DNA of 64,000 nt from Nonomuraea muscovyensis (GCF_014207745.1 NZ_JACHJB010000001.1:434001-498000); one strand, 5' to 3'. Positions 41,787 to 50,546 are shown, counted from the stretch's first letter. Notes: generated by a model not told the origin, from the letters alone. Numbers and translations: made by a program.

Positions 41787-42296
41787 GTGGCGCGGCACGT
41801 GCGGGCTTTCGCGGTGACCGTCCTGATCCTCACCGCTTCGGCGGTCCTCGCCGGGCTCGCCTGGTCGTGGGTGTCGCCGCGCGCGCCGTACCAGGTCACG
41901 GGGCGGGGACAGGTGCTGGCCGACCCGGGCACGCAGGCGCTGATCGCCGCCGACGGCTGGTTCGCGGTGATCACCGGCGGGCTGGGGCTGGCCTGCGGGG
42001 CGCTGGGCTGGTTCCTCGGGCGGCGCCACCAGATCGCCGTCCTGCTGGGGCTGGGCGCGGGCGGGGTGCTGGGGGCGTTCGTGACGTACTGGGTGGGCTC
42101 GGCGTTCACGCTGGGCGTGGTCACGGTCGAGGCCGCCGCCTCGCCCGGGGCGACGGTGGTGCCCGGCACGCTGCTGCTGACCGCCAAGGGCGTGCTGGTG
42201 TCGTGGGCGCTGTGCGCGGTGGCGTTCTTCGGGCTGCTGGAGGCCATGCACGGCTACCGCGAGTCGCCGCTGCGCAAGCCCTACGGGGTCGGCTAG
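41787..42296 (+). CDS. DUF2567-like membrane protein
   Basis: A 169-residue protein with about four hydrophobic segments and a VLADPGTQALIAADGWFAVI stretch typical of the actinobacterial DUF2567 family. I preferred GTG 41787 because AGGGGGAG lies five bases upstream; ATG 41772 is inside that site. It is divergent from murA. The stop overlaps the convergent amidase stop in a shared CTAG. Function unknown. Confidence 0.8.
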   Translation: MARHVRAFAVTVLILTASAVLAGLAWSWVSPRAPYQVTGRGQVLADPGTQALIAADGWFAVITGGLGLACGALGWFLGRRHQIAVLLGLGAGGVLGAFVTYWVGSAFTLGVVTVEAAASPGATVVPGTLLLTAKGVLVSWALCAVAFFGLLEAMHGYRESPLRKPYGVG

Positions 42297-43663
42297 AGCG
42301 GCGGGCGGCGGGTGCCGTAGCCGGTGGCCTGCTCGAACGCGCGGGCGGCGCGCAGCACCCTGGCGTCGGCGAACGGCCGTGCGACGATCTGCACGCCGAC
42401 CGGCAGCCCCTCCGGGGTGAACCCCGCCGGCACGGACGCGGCGGGCGCGTGCAGCACGCTGATCCAGTACGCCGAGCGCATCCAGGCCAGGTAGTCGGGC
42501 AGCTCGACGCCGTTGATCTCGCTGACGTACGGGTGCTCGACGGGGAACGGCGGCACCTGGCTGACCGGCGCGATCAGCACGTCGTAGCCGTCGAAGAAGT
42601 CGGCCATCCGCTGGTAAAGGCCGCTGCGCAGCCGCTCGGCGCGCGCCAGGTCGGCACCGGTGACCTGGCGGCCCTGCTCGACGTTCCAGGCGGTGTTGGG
42701 GCCGAGCCCCCGCAGGTCGCCGAACGACAGGGCGTAGTGCCAGGCTCGGTAGACGCGGAAGGCCTCCTCGGCGTCGGACAGGTCCAGGTCCACCTGCTCG
42801 ACATGGGCGCCGAGCCGCTCGAACACGCCGGGCGCCGTCGCCGTGACCGCCGCCGTCGCCTGATCCACCGGCAGCCCGCCGAGGTCGGGGCTCCAGGCCA
42901 CGCGCAGCCCCGCCACCCCCTCCTCCGGGTCGGCGGCGAAGCGCTCCGTGATCGAGTACGGCGAGCGCGGGTCGAACCCCGAGATGACCGACATCATCAG
43001 CGTGACGTCCTCGACCGTCCGCGCCATCGGCCCGAGCACGGACAGCGTGTACCAGGCGGACGTCTCGGACGGGGCCGGCACCCGGCCGGGGGTGGGCCGC
43101 AGGCCGACCACGTTGCAGAACGACGCCGGGTTGCGCAGCGAGCCGCCCATGTCGGAGCCGTCGGCCAGCGGCACCATCCCGCTGGCCAGCGCCGCCGCCG
43201 CGCCGCCGCTGCTGCCGCCCGCCGAGCGGGACAGGTCGTAGGGGTTGCGGGTGGCGCCGAACACCTCGTTGACGGTGTGCGACCCGGTGCCGAACTCGGG
43301 GGTGTTGGTCTTGCCCAGGCTGATCGCCCCGGCGGCCTTGAGCCGCCGCACGATGGGCGCGTCCGTGCCGGGGACGTGTTCGGCGAACAGCGGCGAGCCG
43401 TACGTGGTGCGCAGGCCGGCGGTGTCCACGAGGTCCTTGTGCGCGACCGGCACCCCGTGCAGCGGTCCGGCCGGCTCGGCGGCGTCGGCGGCCTTGGCGG
43501 CGTCGAGCGCCTGCTCGGCGGCGAGCGTCACGATGGCGTTGACCCGCGGGTTGACCTGCTCGATCCGGTCGAGGCAGGCCCGCAGCAGCTCGACGGCGCT
43601 CACCTGCCGGGTCCGGACCAGGCGGGCCATCTCGGTGGCGGTCAGGTAGTGCAGTGCGGTCAC
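42293..43663 (-). CDS. amidase signature family hydrolase
   Basis: A 456-residue amidase with the Ser-cisSer-Lys triad: Lys in LHGVPVAHKDLVD, the Gly/Ser-rich motif RSAGGSSGGAAAALASG, and the nucleophile Ser in GSDMGGSLRNPASFCN. The C-terminal half resembles indoleacetamide and aryl-acylamidase types more than GatA, and no gatB or gatC is nearby. The start at GTG 43663 follows GGGGGAGG. The substrate is unknown. Confidence 0.92.
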   Translation of the reverse strand: MTALHYLTATEMARLVRTRQVSAVELLRACLDRIEQVNPRVNAIVTLAAEQALDAAKAADAAEPAGPLHGVPVAHKDLVDTAGLRTTYGSPLFAEHVPGTDAPIVRRLKAAGAISLGKTNTPEFGTGSHTVNEVFGATRNPYDLSRSAGGSSGGAAAALASGMVPLADGSDMGGSLRNPASFCNVVGLRPTPGRVPAPSETSAWYTLSVLGPMARTVEDVTLMMSVISGFDPRSPYSITERFAADPEEGVAGLRVAWSPDLGGLPVDQATAAVTATAPGVFERLGAHVEQVDLDLSDAEEAFRVYRAWHYALSFGDLRGLGPNTAWNVEQGRQVTGADLARAERLRSGLYQRMADFFDGYDVLIAPVSQVPPFPVEHPYVSEINGVELPDYLAWMRSAYWISVLHAPAASVPAGFTPEGLPVGVQIVARPFADARVLRAARAFEQATGYGTRRPPL

Positions 43664-43774
43664 GCTCCGATCCTCCCCCGGGTGCCGGTGACGGGCGACG
43701 GCGAGGGTTGCCATGCGCGCCCGGTGGCGCTGGTCAGGCCGGGCCCTTCCGCCCGCCGCTCCCGGCGTGCGCGG

Positions 43775-44221
43775 TCAGTCGCGCCCACGCGTGCCGTCCA
43801 GGAAGTCCGCGCAGCGGGCCAGCAGGGCGACCAGCGTCTCCCGCTCCTCGCCGGTGAACTCGGCGGCCAGGCCCCGTTCGACCCTGACGGCCGCGTCGTC
43901 CGCGGCGGCCAGCACCTGCTCGCCCTTCTCGGTCAGCCGCGTCTGCAGGATGTTCTTGTGCCACTCGTGAGGGGTGCGCGTGATGAGGCCCTGCTCCTGG
44001 AGGTTCTTCAGCACCGTGGTCATCGTGGGCGGGGTCACCCCGCACGCCCTGGCCAGCGCGGCGGCCGAGATGCCGGGGTTGTCGGCGAGGTGGAGCAGCG
44101 CGGCGTACTGGGGAACGGTCACGCCGGCCGGCCTGAGCGCGGCGTGCTTGGCCGCGTCGAGCGACTGCACCGTGCGCTTGAGGTGGGCACCCAGGCGTTC
44201 GGAGATGGGCATGGACGTCAC
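43775..44221 (-). CDS. MarR family transcriptional regulator
   Basis: A 148-residue winged-helix regulator: VTVPQYAALLHLADNPGISA, recognition helix region VTPPTMTTVLKNLQEQGLIT, and wing with RTPHEWHKNILQTRLTEKG. It is divergent from a secreted SMP-30-like gene across 98 bases that hold a 24-bp perfect palindrome. It probably represses both genes. The start is GTG 44221, with an in-frame ATG at 44212 as an alternative. Confidence 0.92.
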   Translation of the reverse strand: MTSMPISERLGAHLKRTVQSLDAAKHAALRPAGVTVPQYAALLHLADNPGISAAALARACGVTPPTMTTVLKNLQEQGLITRTPHEWHKNILQTRLTEKGEQVLAAADDAAVRVERGLAAEFTGEERETLVALLARCADFLDGTRGRD

Positions 44222-44257
44222 TTCTGCATGGTAGCGGCCACGGGTGCGAAGACTTGC

Positions 44258-44296
44258 ATTAGTGTTCTAACTATTATTAGTGTGCACACTAATAAT
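44258..44296. promoter_or_regulatory. MarR operator region: 24-bp perfect palindrome plus a second half-site
   Basis: ATTATTAGTGTG (44273-44284) is followed directly by its exact reverse complement to 44296. ATTAGTGT also occurs at 44258-44265, 18 bases from the copy inside the palindrome, as part of an imperfect TTAG-TGTT-CTAA dyad. TATTAT at 44272-44277 is a plausible -10 for the + strand gene, so the repressor would sit on the promoter. Confidence 0.75.
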
Positions 44297-44319
44297 CCCT
44301 CCATCCATCCGGAGATCTG

Positions 44320-45351
44320 ATGCCCTCCATCCCCTTGTCCCTCGGCGTCACGGGAGCGGTCCTCGCCGCGACACTGTCCGCCCCGCCCGCGCTCGCGGCT
44401 CCAGCGGCCACACGGCCCGCCACCCTTGCCGCACATGCCGCCCGCACACCTGCCGCCACCGCACGCGTCACCACCGCGTACGCGCTGCCCGGCGAGCGCG
44501 TCTACCCGGAAGGGGTCACCGCCGACCCGCGGACCGGCGCCCTCTACGCGGGCTCCTTCACCGACGGCACGATCTACAAGACCACGCCCGGCAGGCGGAT
44601 CGCCGAGGTGTTCCTGCCGGCGGGGGCCGACGGACGCGACACCGCCAACGGCCTTGAGACCGACCGGGCCGGGCGGCTCTGGGTGACCGACTCCACCAGC
44701 GGAGTCCAGGTGTACGACATGCGGACCCGCGCCCGCCTCGCCGGATTCACGGTGCCCGGCGAGGAGTCCCGCTTCGTCAACGACGTGGCCATCACGCCGG
44801 ACGGCACCGCCTACCTCACCGACAGCGTGCGCGCCGTGGTCTATCGCGTGACGCCCCGCCAGCTCGCCGAGGCACGCGGCGGGACGGCGACGCTCACCCC
44901 GTACGCCGACCTCCGCGACGCCCTCGACCCGCACGCCCCCGACGGGTACACGATCAACGGGATCGCGGCCGACCCGGCGGGACGGTTCCTGCTCGTCGTG
45001 GACATGACCGGGGGCGACCTCTTCCGTCTCGATCCGGCCACCGGCGCGGTCCGCAGGGTCACGCTGCGCGGCGGTGACCTCCGGCACGCCGACGGGCTCG
45101 AACTGCGAGACGGCACCCTGTGGGCGGTGCACAACACCGTCAACACCATCAGCCGGTGGCGGGTAGCGGGAGACGGCGCCTCGGCACGCCTCGAACGCCG
45201 GCTGACCGACGAGGCGCTGCAACTGCCCACCACGCTGGTGCGCCACCGGGGGACGCTCTACGTGACACGCTCGCAGTTCGACAAGGGCGGGCCGCTGGGG
45301 CCGGGCACTCCGCGCCTGCCCTTCAGCATCGCCGCGGTCCGGGGGATCTGA
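44320..45351 (+). CDS. secreted SMP-30/gluconolactonase-like beta-propeller protein
   Basis: A 343-residue protein with a Sec signal peptide (SIPLSLGVTGAVLAATLSAP, then ALAAPAA) and a six-bladed propeller-like body. Blade motifs include YPEGVTADPRTGALYAGSF, RLWVTDSTSGVQVYDM and YTINGIAADPAGRFLLVV. It is outside the cell after cleavage. Members hydrolyse lactones or organophosphates, but the active residues are not certain here. Divergent from marR. Confidence 0.85.
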   Translation: MPSIPLSLGVTGAVLAATLSAPPALAAPAATRPATLAAHAARTPAATARVTTAYALPGERVYPEGVTADPRTGALYAGSFTDGTIYKTTPGRRIAEVFLPAGADGRDTANGLETDRAGRLWVTDSTSGVQVYDMRTRARLAGFTVPGEESRFVNDVAITPDGTAYLTDSVRAVVYRVTPRQLAEARGGTATLTPYADLRDALDPHAPDGYTINGIAADPAGRFLLVVDMTGGDLFRLDPATGAVRRVTLRGGDLRHADGLELRDGTLWAVHNTVNTISRWRVAGDGASARLERRLTDEALQLPTTLVRHRGTLYVTRSQFDKGGPLGPGTPRLPFSIAAVRGI

Positions 45352-45368
45352 CGCGGGGGCGGATCATC

Positions 45369-45390
45369 GCGATCCCGTCTCCAGGATCGC
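45369..45390. terminator. hairpin between convergent genes, possible terminator
   Basis: GCGATCC and GGATCGC, perfect arms with an eight-base loop, lie 17 bases after the SMP-30 stop. No T-run follows, so it may be a weak or Rho-aided end. Confidence 0.35.
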
Positions 45391-45460
45391 GCCGTCGCGT
45401 GGGCGGCCCGGTCCGGGGGCGGGCTCGCGGGCTCTTCCGCGCGTCAGGGGGCGGGGCGAG

Positions 45461-45535
45461 CAGGACAGCCCCGGCCCGCGTAACCCCCGGGGCAGGACAG
45501 CCCCGGCCGGGGCGAGCGTCCGGCCGGGGCGAGCG
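45461..45535. repeat. short direct repeats in the convergent gap
   Basis: CAGGACAGCCCCGGCC occurs at 45461-45476 and 45493-45508. CCGGCCGGGGCGAGCG occurs at 45503-45518 and 45520-45535, a 17-bp period. These are non-coding, GC-rich repeats between the SMP-30 gene and dnaE. Confidence 0.7.
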
Positions 45536-45543
45536 GTCCGGTG

Positions 45544-48500
45544 TCAGCCGCCGAGGCAGGCCGGGCCGAGCAGCTCCTTGAGGTCGCCCATGAGGGCCGG
45601 CGACTGCGTCACGCGGAGCCGGTCCTCGACCCGCATGACCGTCGTCCTGGGCCCGTTGTGCACCTGCAGGTGCACCTCCGAGGTGCCCGGGTGGGTGGTG
45701 AGGATCTCCTTGAGCCGGCCGACCACCGGCGGCGTGCACCGGTTGAGCGGCAGGCTGACCAGCAGCGGGCCGCCCGCCTCCTGGGTCAGGTCGGGCGCCG
45801 CCACCTCCATGGCGATGATCTTGGCGACGTCCTCCCGCTTGTCGATGCGCCCCTTGACGAAGACGATCGCGTCCTCGGCCAGGATCGTCGAGCAGAGCTG
45901 GTAGGCGGACGGGAAGACCATCACCTCGATCGCGCCTTCGAGGTCCTCCAACTGGGTCAGCACCCAGGTGTCACCCTTTTTGGTGATCTTGCGCTGCACG
46001 CCGCTGAGGATGCCGCCCACGGTGACGATCTGCCCGTCGGGGCGGCTGTCGTCCTGCAGGGCGGCGATCGTGCAGTCGGCGCCCGAGGCGAGGATGTGCT
46101 CCACGCCGAACAGCGGGTGGTCGGAGACGTAGAGGCCGAGCATCTCCCGCTCGAACTGCAGCAGGGTGTTCTTGTCCCACTCGCCCACCGGGATCTGCAC
46201 GTCGAAGGTCTGGTCCTCGCCGCCGTCGACCGCGCCGAACAGCGAGTCCTGGCCGATGGCCTCGTTCTTCTTGATGTCGATGATCGCGTCGACGGCCTGC
46301 TCGTGCACCATGACCAGGCCCTTGCGCACGTGGCCCAGGGAGTCGAACGCGCCGGCCTTGATCAGCGACTCGATCACCCGCTTGTTGCAGACGATCGCCG
46401 GCACCTTGCGCAGGAAGTCCTTGAAGTCGGCGAAGCGGCCCTTCTCCTTGCGGGCCGCGATGATGCCGTCGACGACGTTGCCGCCGACGTTGCGGACCGC
46501 CGACAGGCCGAAGCGGATGTCGGTGCCGCGCGGCGTGAAGTCGAAGTCGGAGTCGTTGACGTCCGGCGGGTAGACCTTGATGCCCATGCGCCGGCACTCG
46601 TTGAGGTAGAGGGCCGACTTGTCCTTGTCGTCCTTGACGCTGGTCAGCAGGGCCGCCATGTAGGCGGCCGGGTGGTTGGCCTTGAGGTAGGCGGTCCAGT
46701 AGGCGACGAGGCCGTAGCCGGCGGTGTGCGCCTTGTTGAAGGCGTAGTCGGAGAACGGCAGCAGGATGTCCCACAGGGCCTTGATGGCAGCGGCCGAGAA
46801 GCCGTTGTCCTTCATGCCCTTCTCGAAGAACTCGTACTGCTTGTCCAGCTCGGACTTCTTCTTCTTGCCCATGGCGCGGCGCAGCAGGTCGGCGCCGCCG
46901 AGCGAGTAGCCGGCGACCTTCTGCGCGATGGCCATGACCTGCTCCTGATAGACGATCAGGCCGTGGGTCGTGTCGAGGATCTCCCTGAGCGGCTCCTCGA
47001 GCTCGGGATGGATCGGGATGATCTCCTGCTGCCCGTTCTTGCGCAGCGCGTAGTTGGTGTGCGAGTTGGCGCCCATCGGGCCGGGCCGGTAGAGGGCGAG
47101 GGCCGCGGAGATGTCCTCGAAGTTGTCGGGCCGCATCAGCCGCATGAGCGAACGCATGCCGCCGCCGTCGAGCTGGAAGATGCCGAGCGTGTCGCCGCGC
47201 GCCAGCAGCTCGTAGGTCTTGGCGTCGTCGAGCGGCAGGTCGAGCAGCTCGATCATCTCGCCGGTGGTGGCCTCGATGGCCTTGAGGCAGTCGTCGATGA
47301 TCGTGAGGTTGCGCAGGCCCAGGAAGTCCATCTTCAGCAGGCCGAGCGTCTCGCAGGTCGGGTAGTCGAACTGCGTGATGATCGCGCCGTCGGAGTCGCG
47401 GCGCATGATCGGGATGTAGTCGGTCAGCACCTCCGCCGACATGATCACACCGGCGGCGTGCACGCCGGTCTGCCGGATCAGGCCCTCCAGGCCGCGGCCG
47501 AGGTCGATCGTCGACTTGACGTCGACGTCCTCGTCGTAGAGCTTGCGCAGCTCGCCCGCCTCGTTGTAGCGCGGGTGGTCCTTGTCGAAGATGCCGGACA
47601 GCGGGATGTCCTTGCCCATGACGGCGGGCGGGAACGCCTTGGACACCCGGTCGCCGAGCGCGTAGGGATAGCCGAGGACGCGGCCGGCGTCCTTGATGGC
47701 GGCCTTCGCCTTGATGGTGCCGAACGTGGCGATCATGGCGACCTTGTCGGCGCCCCACTTCTCGGTCACGTAGCGGATCACGTCGGCGCGCCGGCGCTCG
47801 TCGAAGTCGATGTCGACGTCGGGCATGGAGACGCGCTCGGGGTTGAGGAAGCGCTCGAAGATCAGGCCGTGCGGGATGGGGTCGAGGTCGGTGATGCCCA
47901 GGGCGTAGGCCACCAGCGAGCCGGCCGCCGAGCCACGTCCGGGGCCGACGCGGATGCCGTTGTTCTTGGCCCACATGATGAAGTCGGCGACCACGAGGAA
48001 GTAGCTCGGGAACCCCATCTGGATGATGACGCCGAGCTCCTTCTCGACCCAGGCCCGGTGCTCGTCGTCCACGCCGTCGGGGAAACGGCGCTCCATGCCC
48101 TTCCAGACCTCCTGGCGGAAGAACTGCTCCTCCGTCAGGTCCTCGGGGACGGGGAAGGTGGGCATGAGGTTCTTGAACTCGAAGAACCCGGCCGGGTCGA
48201 CCTTCTCCGCCACCAGCAGCGTGTTGCGGCAGCCCTCGGCCCACAGGTCGGAGGAGTCGACGGCGCGCATCTCGTCGGCGGTCTTGATGTAGTAGCCGGA
48301 GCCGTCGAACCGGAACCGGTCGGGGTCGGACAGCTGCTTGCCCGTCTGGATGCACAGCAGGGCGTCGTGGGAGGCGGCGTCGGACTCGTAGGTGTAGTGG
48401 GAGTCGTTGGTGACCAGCGGCGGGATGGCCAGGTCCTTGCTGATCCTGGTCAGCCCGTCGCGGACGCGGCGCTCGATGTCGAGCCCGTGGTCCATGATCT

Positions 48501-49071
48501 CGAGGAAGTAGTTGTCCTTGCCGAAGATCTCCTGGTAGCGCGCCGCCGCCTGCAGCGCCTGGTCGTACTGGCCGAGCCGCAGCCGCGTCTGCACCTCGCC
48601 CGACGGGCAGCCGGTGGTGGCCATCAGGCCCTCGGAGTGCTCGGCGAGGATCTCGGCGTCCATCCGCGCCCACTTGCGCACGAACCCCTCGGTGTAGGCG
48701 CGCGAGCTGAGCTTCATCAGGTTGTGCAGGCCCGCCTTGTTGCGCGCCCAGATCGTCATGTGGGTGTAGTAGCCGCCCGCCGAGACGTCGTCCTTCTTCT
48801 GGTGCGGCTCGCCCCACAGCACCGGCTTCTTGTTGTGCCGCAGCTCGGGCGCGACGTACGCCTCGATGCCGATGACCGGCTTGACGCCCGCGGCGGTCGC
48901 CTGCTTGTAGAAGTCGTAGGCGCCGTGCATGTTGCCGTGGTCGGTGATGGCGATCGCGGGCATGCCCAGCTCGCCGACCTGTTTGAACATCTGCTTGAGC
49001 CGTGCGGCCCCGTCGAGCATGGAGTATTCGGTGTGCACGTGCAGATGGACGAACGAGTCGCTGGACGACAT
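45544..49071 (-). CDS. dnaE: DNA polymerase III alpha subunit, replicative
   Basis: A 1,175-residue replicative polymerase. The N-terminal PHP domain (HVHTEYSMLDG, ITDHGNMHG) carries the metal-binding residues expected for actinobacterial proofreading. The C-family palm has the catalytic acidic residues in MPDVDIDFDERRR (about residue 416). A helix-hairpin-helix and an OB-fold near GDTWVLTQLEDLEGAIEVMV follow. ATG 49071 with CCGGAGG upstream. The + strand is open through most of the gene, a shadow. Confidence 0.97.
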   Translation of the reverse strand: MSSSDSFVHLHVHTEYSMLDGAARLKQMFKQVGELGMPAIAITDHGNMHGAYDFYKQATAAGVKPVIGIEAYVAPELRHNKKPVLWGEPHQKKDDVSAGGYYTHMTIWARNKAGLHNLMKLSSRAYTEGFVRKWARMDAEILAEHSEGLMATTGCPSGEVQTRLRLGQYDQALQAAARYQEIFGKDNYFLEIMDHGLDIERRVRDGLTRISKDLAIPPLVTNDSHYTYESDAASHDALLCIQTGKQLSDPDRFRFDGSGYYIKTADEMRAVDSSDLWAEGCRNTLLVAEKVDPAGFFEFKNLMPTFPVPEDLTEEQFFRQEVWKGMERRFPDGVDDEHRAWVEKELGVIIQMGFPSYFLVVADFIMWAKNNGIRVGPGRGSAAGSLVAYALGITDLDPIPHGLIFERFLNPERVSMPDVDIDFDERRRADVIRYVTEKWGADKVAMIATFGTIKAKAAIKDAGRVLGYPYALGDRVSKAFPPAVMGKDIPLSGIFDKDHPRYNEAGELRKLYDEDVDVKSTIDLGRGLEGLIRQTGVHAAGVIMSAEVLTDYIPIMRRDSDGAIITQFDYPTCETLGLLKMDFLGLRNLTIIDDCLKAIEATTGEMIELLDLPLDDAKTYELLARGDTLGIFQLDGGGMRSLMRLMRPDNFEDISAALALYRPGPMGANSHTNYALRKNGQQEIIPIHPELEEPLREILDTTHGLIVYQEQVMAIAQKVAGYSLGGADLLRRAMGKKKKSELDKQYEFFEKGMKDNGFSAAAIKALWDILLPFSDYAFNKAHTAGYGLVAYWTAYLKANHPAAYMAALLTSVKDDKDKSALYLNECRRMGIKVYPPDVNDSDFDFTPRGTDIRFGLSAVRNVGGNVVDGIIAARKEKGRFADFKDFLRKVPAIVCNKRVIESLIKAGAFDSLGHVRKGLVMVHEQAVDAIIDIKKNEAIGQDSLFGAVDGGEDQTFDVQIPVGEWDKNTLLQFEREMLGLYVSDHPLFGVEHILASGADCTIAALQDDSRPDGQIVTVGGILSGVQRKITKKGDTWVLTQLEDLEGAIEVMVFPSAYQLCSTILAEDAIVFVKGRIDKREDVAKIIAMEVAAPDLTQEAGGPLLVSLPLNRCTPPVVGRLKEILTTHPGTSEVHLQVHNGPRTTVMRVEDRLRVTQSPALMGDLKELLGPACLGG

Positions 49072-49256
49072 GGAGCGGCGCCTCCGGGTCTGCGGGCCTG
49101 CGGGCCGGCCCGCGGTGCGGCCGGCCGATGGTGTGCTCCGACTCTAGTGCTCCGCACCGACAACCCGCGTCCGTACGAGGGGCGGCGCGTCACACGTCCA
49201 CGACCTCCTGACACCCTGTCGGATCACCGGGGTGCCAGGGGCGCGCCGAGGCGCGT

Positions 49257-50261
49257 CTACCGGCCCGCGCGGCGTTCCTCCGCCAGGTGCAGGCCCGCCT
49301 CGATGACCGCGTTCATGACGGCGGCCAGCCGCTCCTCCCCCAGCTCGGGCGCGCGCCGGGCCATCCGCGCCACGAGCGCCCGCTCCCGTGCCGCGTCGCG
49401 CCCGGCGAATCCGCCGACGGGCTTGAGCGTCTGCACGATGCCGGCCAGCGCGGCCCGCCGCTCCAGCAGCGTGGCCAGGGCGGCGTCCACCCGGTCGATC
49501 GCCTCGCGGCACTCCCCCAGCGTGCCGGGCGTCTCCGGCCGCAGCAGCGCCCCCACGAGCGTCACCGCCTCCTCGGCGGCCCGCCGCCCGCCGTCCCTCC
49601 CGCCTGCCACACCACCGCACTCGACACCGCCGTCAACACCACGCTCGACGCCGTCCACACCACCGTCCATGCCGCCGTCCACGCCGCCGTCCATGCCGCC
49701 GACCGCGCCGCCGTGCGACCTCCCGGAGGGGACGCCGTCCGGCCCCGCGCCGCAGTGGTCCGCCACGATCAGGCCGTCGGCCCCGGCCGCCACCGCCGCG
49801 GCGGACAGCCCCGGGTCGGCGCGCACGTCGGCCACCACCGGACGGCCGGACGCCGCCCGCGCGGCCCGCAGCAGGCCGAGGTCGAGCCGCCCGCCCTCGC
49901 ACAGGATCACCTGCTCGTCCGCCTCGGCCGCACAGTAGCCGGCCAGCGTGAGCCACTCCTCCAGCGACGCCGACGGGCGGCGCTCCACCACCACGGGCAG
50001 CCCCAGCCCGGCGGCGGCGCGCACCAGGGGGATGTCGCGGGTCCAGGCGGCGCCGACCACCACGCCGTCGGCCCGCTCCGCGATCAGCGGCAGGTCGCCG
50101 GCACCGGAGGGCTCCACCAGCCTCGCCCGTCCGGGCAGGGTCGCGGCCGCGTCGCCGCGGCGCTCGCGCAGGCTCACCCGGCCGCCGATCACCACGGCCG
50201 GTCCCGCGCCGACGGGCGTCCCGCCCAGGGTGACCACGCGGCGTTCCAAGGTCGATGACAT
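49257..50261 (-). CDS. DAHP-synthase-like domain fused to an AroQ chorismate mutase
   Basis: A 334-residue two-domain protein. Residues ~18-172 follow the type I-beta DAHP synthase barrel (LPVVVERRPSASLEEWLTLA, QVILCEGGRLD, GRPVVADVR) but are shortened. They lack the catalytic landmarks: GPC is GPA, KRG is ERR, CERG is CEGG, and the DPSH His is gone. Residues 184-224 are Gly/Asp repeats (GGMDGGVDGGMDGG). Residues 249-334 are an AroQ mutase with ECREAIDRVDAAL, ERRAALAG, LKPVGGFAGRDAARE. Expressed behind a leader peptide and terminator. Confidence 0.82.
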   Translation of the reverse strand: MSSTLERRVVTLGGTPVGAGPAVVIGGRVSLRERRGDAAATLPGRARLVEPSGAGDLPLIAERADGVVVGAAWTRDIPLVRAAAGLGLPVVVERRPSASLEEWLTLAGYCAAEADEQVILCEGGRLDLGLLRAARAASGRPVVADVRADPGLSAAAVAAGADGLIVADHCGAGPDGVPSGRSHGGAVGGMDGGVDGGMDGGVDGVERGVDGGVECGGVAGGRDGGRRAAEEAVTLVGALLRPETPGTLGECREAIDRVDAALATLLERRAALAGIVQTLKPVGGFAGRDAARERALVARMARRAPELGEERLAAVMNAVIEAGLHLAEERRAGR

Positions 50262-50300
50262 CTCGGCTCCTCAGTAGGGCCGGCCCTTCGGGGAGCCGGC

Positions 50301-50338
50301 GGAAAACCAAAAAGGCAGAGACGGGCGTCTCTGCCTTT
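50301..50338 (-). terminator. intrinsic terminator in the leader of the DAHPS-like/chorismate mutase gene
   Basis: On the minus strand, AAAGGCAGAGACG pairs with CGTCTCTGCCTTT (50311-50338), followed by a TTGGTTTT tract. The 13-bp arms are perfect with a very small loop. It lies 40 bases before the gene start, so it must be conditional, as in attenuation. There is no T-run on the other side, so it acts only for minus-strand transcription. Confidence 0.85.
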
Positions 50339-50356
50339 GCCGACTCCAGGTGGTCG

Positions 50357-50413
50357 CTACCCGACGACCGGCCCTCCCGGAGCCGGCTCGGTAAACGTGT
50401 AGCGACAGGTCAT
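50357..50413 (-). CDS. 18-residue leader peptide, candidate attenuator ORF
   Basis: The ORF reads MTCRYTFTEPAPGGPVVG and stops at TAG. It holds TAC (Tyr) and TTT (Phe), the latter a rare codon in this GC-rich DNA, close together. An 8-bp inverted repeat joins codons 3-5 (50399-50406) to the stop region (50353-50360). Ribosome stalling at Tyr/Phe codons could open this pairing and change whether the terminator downstream forms. No Shine-Dalgarno is needed if the transcript starts at the ATG (see 50421-50426). Confidence 0.6.
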   Translation of the reverse strand: MTCRYTFTEPAPGGPVVG

Positions 50414-50420
50414 GTCAGAA

Positions 50421-50426
50421 ACTCTA
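50421..50426 (-). promoter_or_regulatory. -10 element for a leaderless leader-peptide transcript
   Basis: TAGAGT (minus strand) ends seven bases before the leader ATG at 50413, so transcription would start at or next to the ATG. It fits the actinobacterial TANNNT -10 consensus. No clear -35 was found. Confidence 0.45.
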
Positions 50427-50546
50427 CACCTGCCTTCCACCTGCTGGACGCCCTTCTCATATGACGGACTGTCCTTCGCGCGAGTCGCCGATGATCCCTC
50501 GCTATGGGAGTATTTCTTGGCCTAGAGGGAGGGTTTGAGGCCGTTG

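Noticed and set aside
49619..49710. Tandem short repeats inside the DAHPS-like/chorismate mutase gene as a sequencing or assembly artefact
   Set aside because: The repeats keep the frame and encode a plausible Gly/Asp linker between two domains, so they are treated as real, though copy number may vary.
45541..49938. Open + strand frame of 1,465 codons opposite dnaE
   Set aside because: Antisense shadow of DnaE, without domains and rich in Val/Asp/Gly/Arg.
50255..50464. 69-codon + strand frame across the leader of the chorismate mutase gene
   Set aside because: It overlaps the terminator and leader elements on the other strand and has no plausible domain; its ribosome site is weak.
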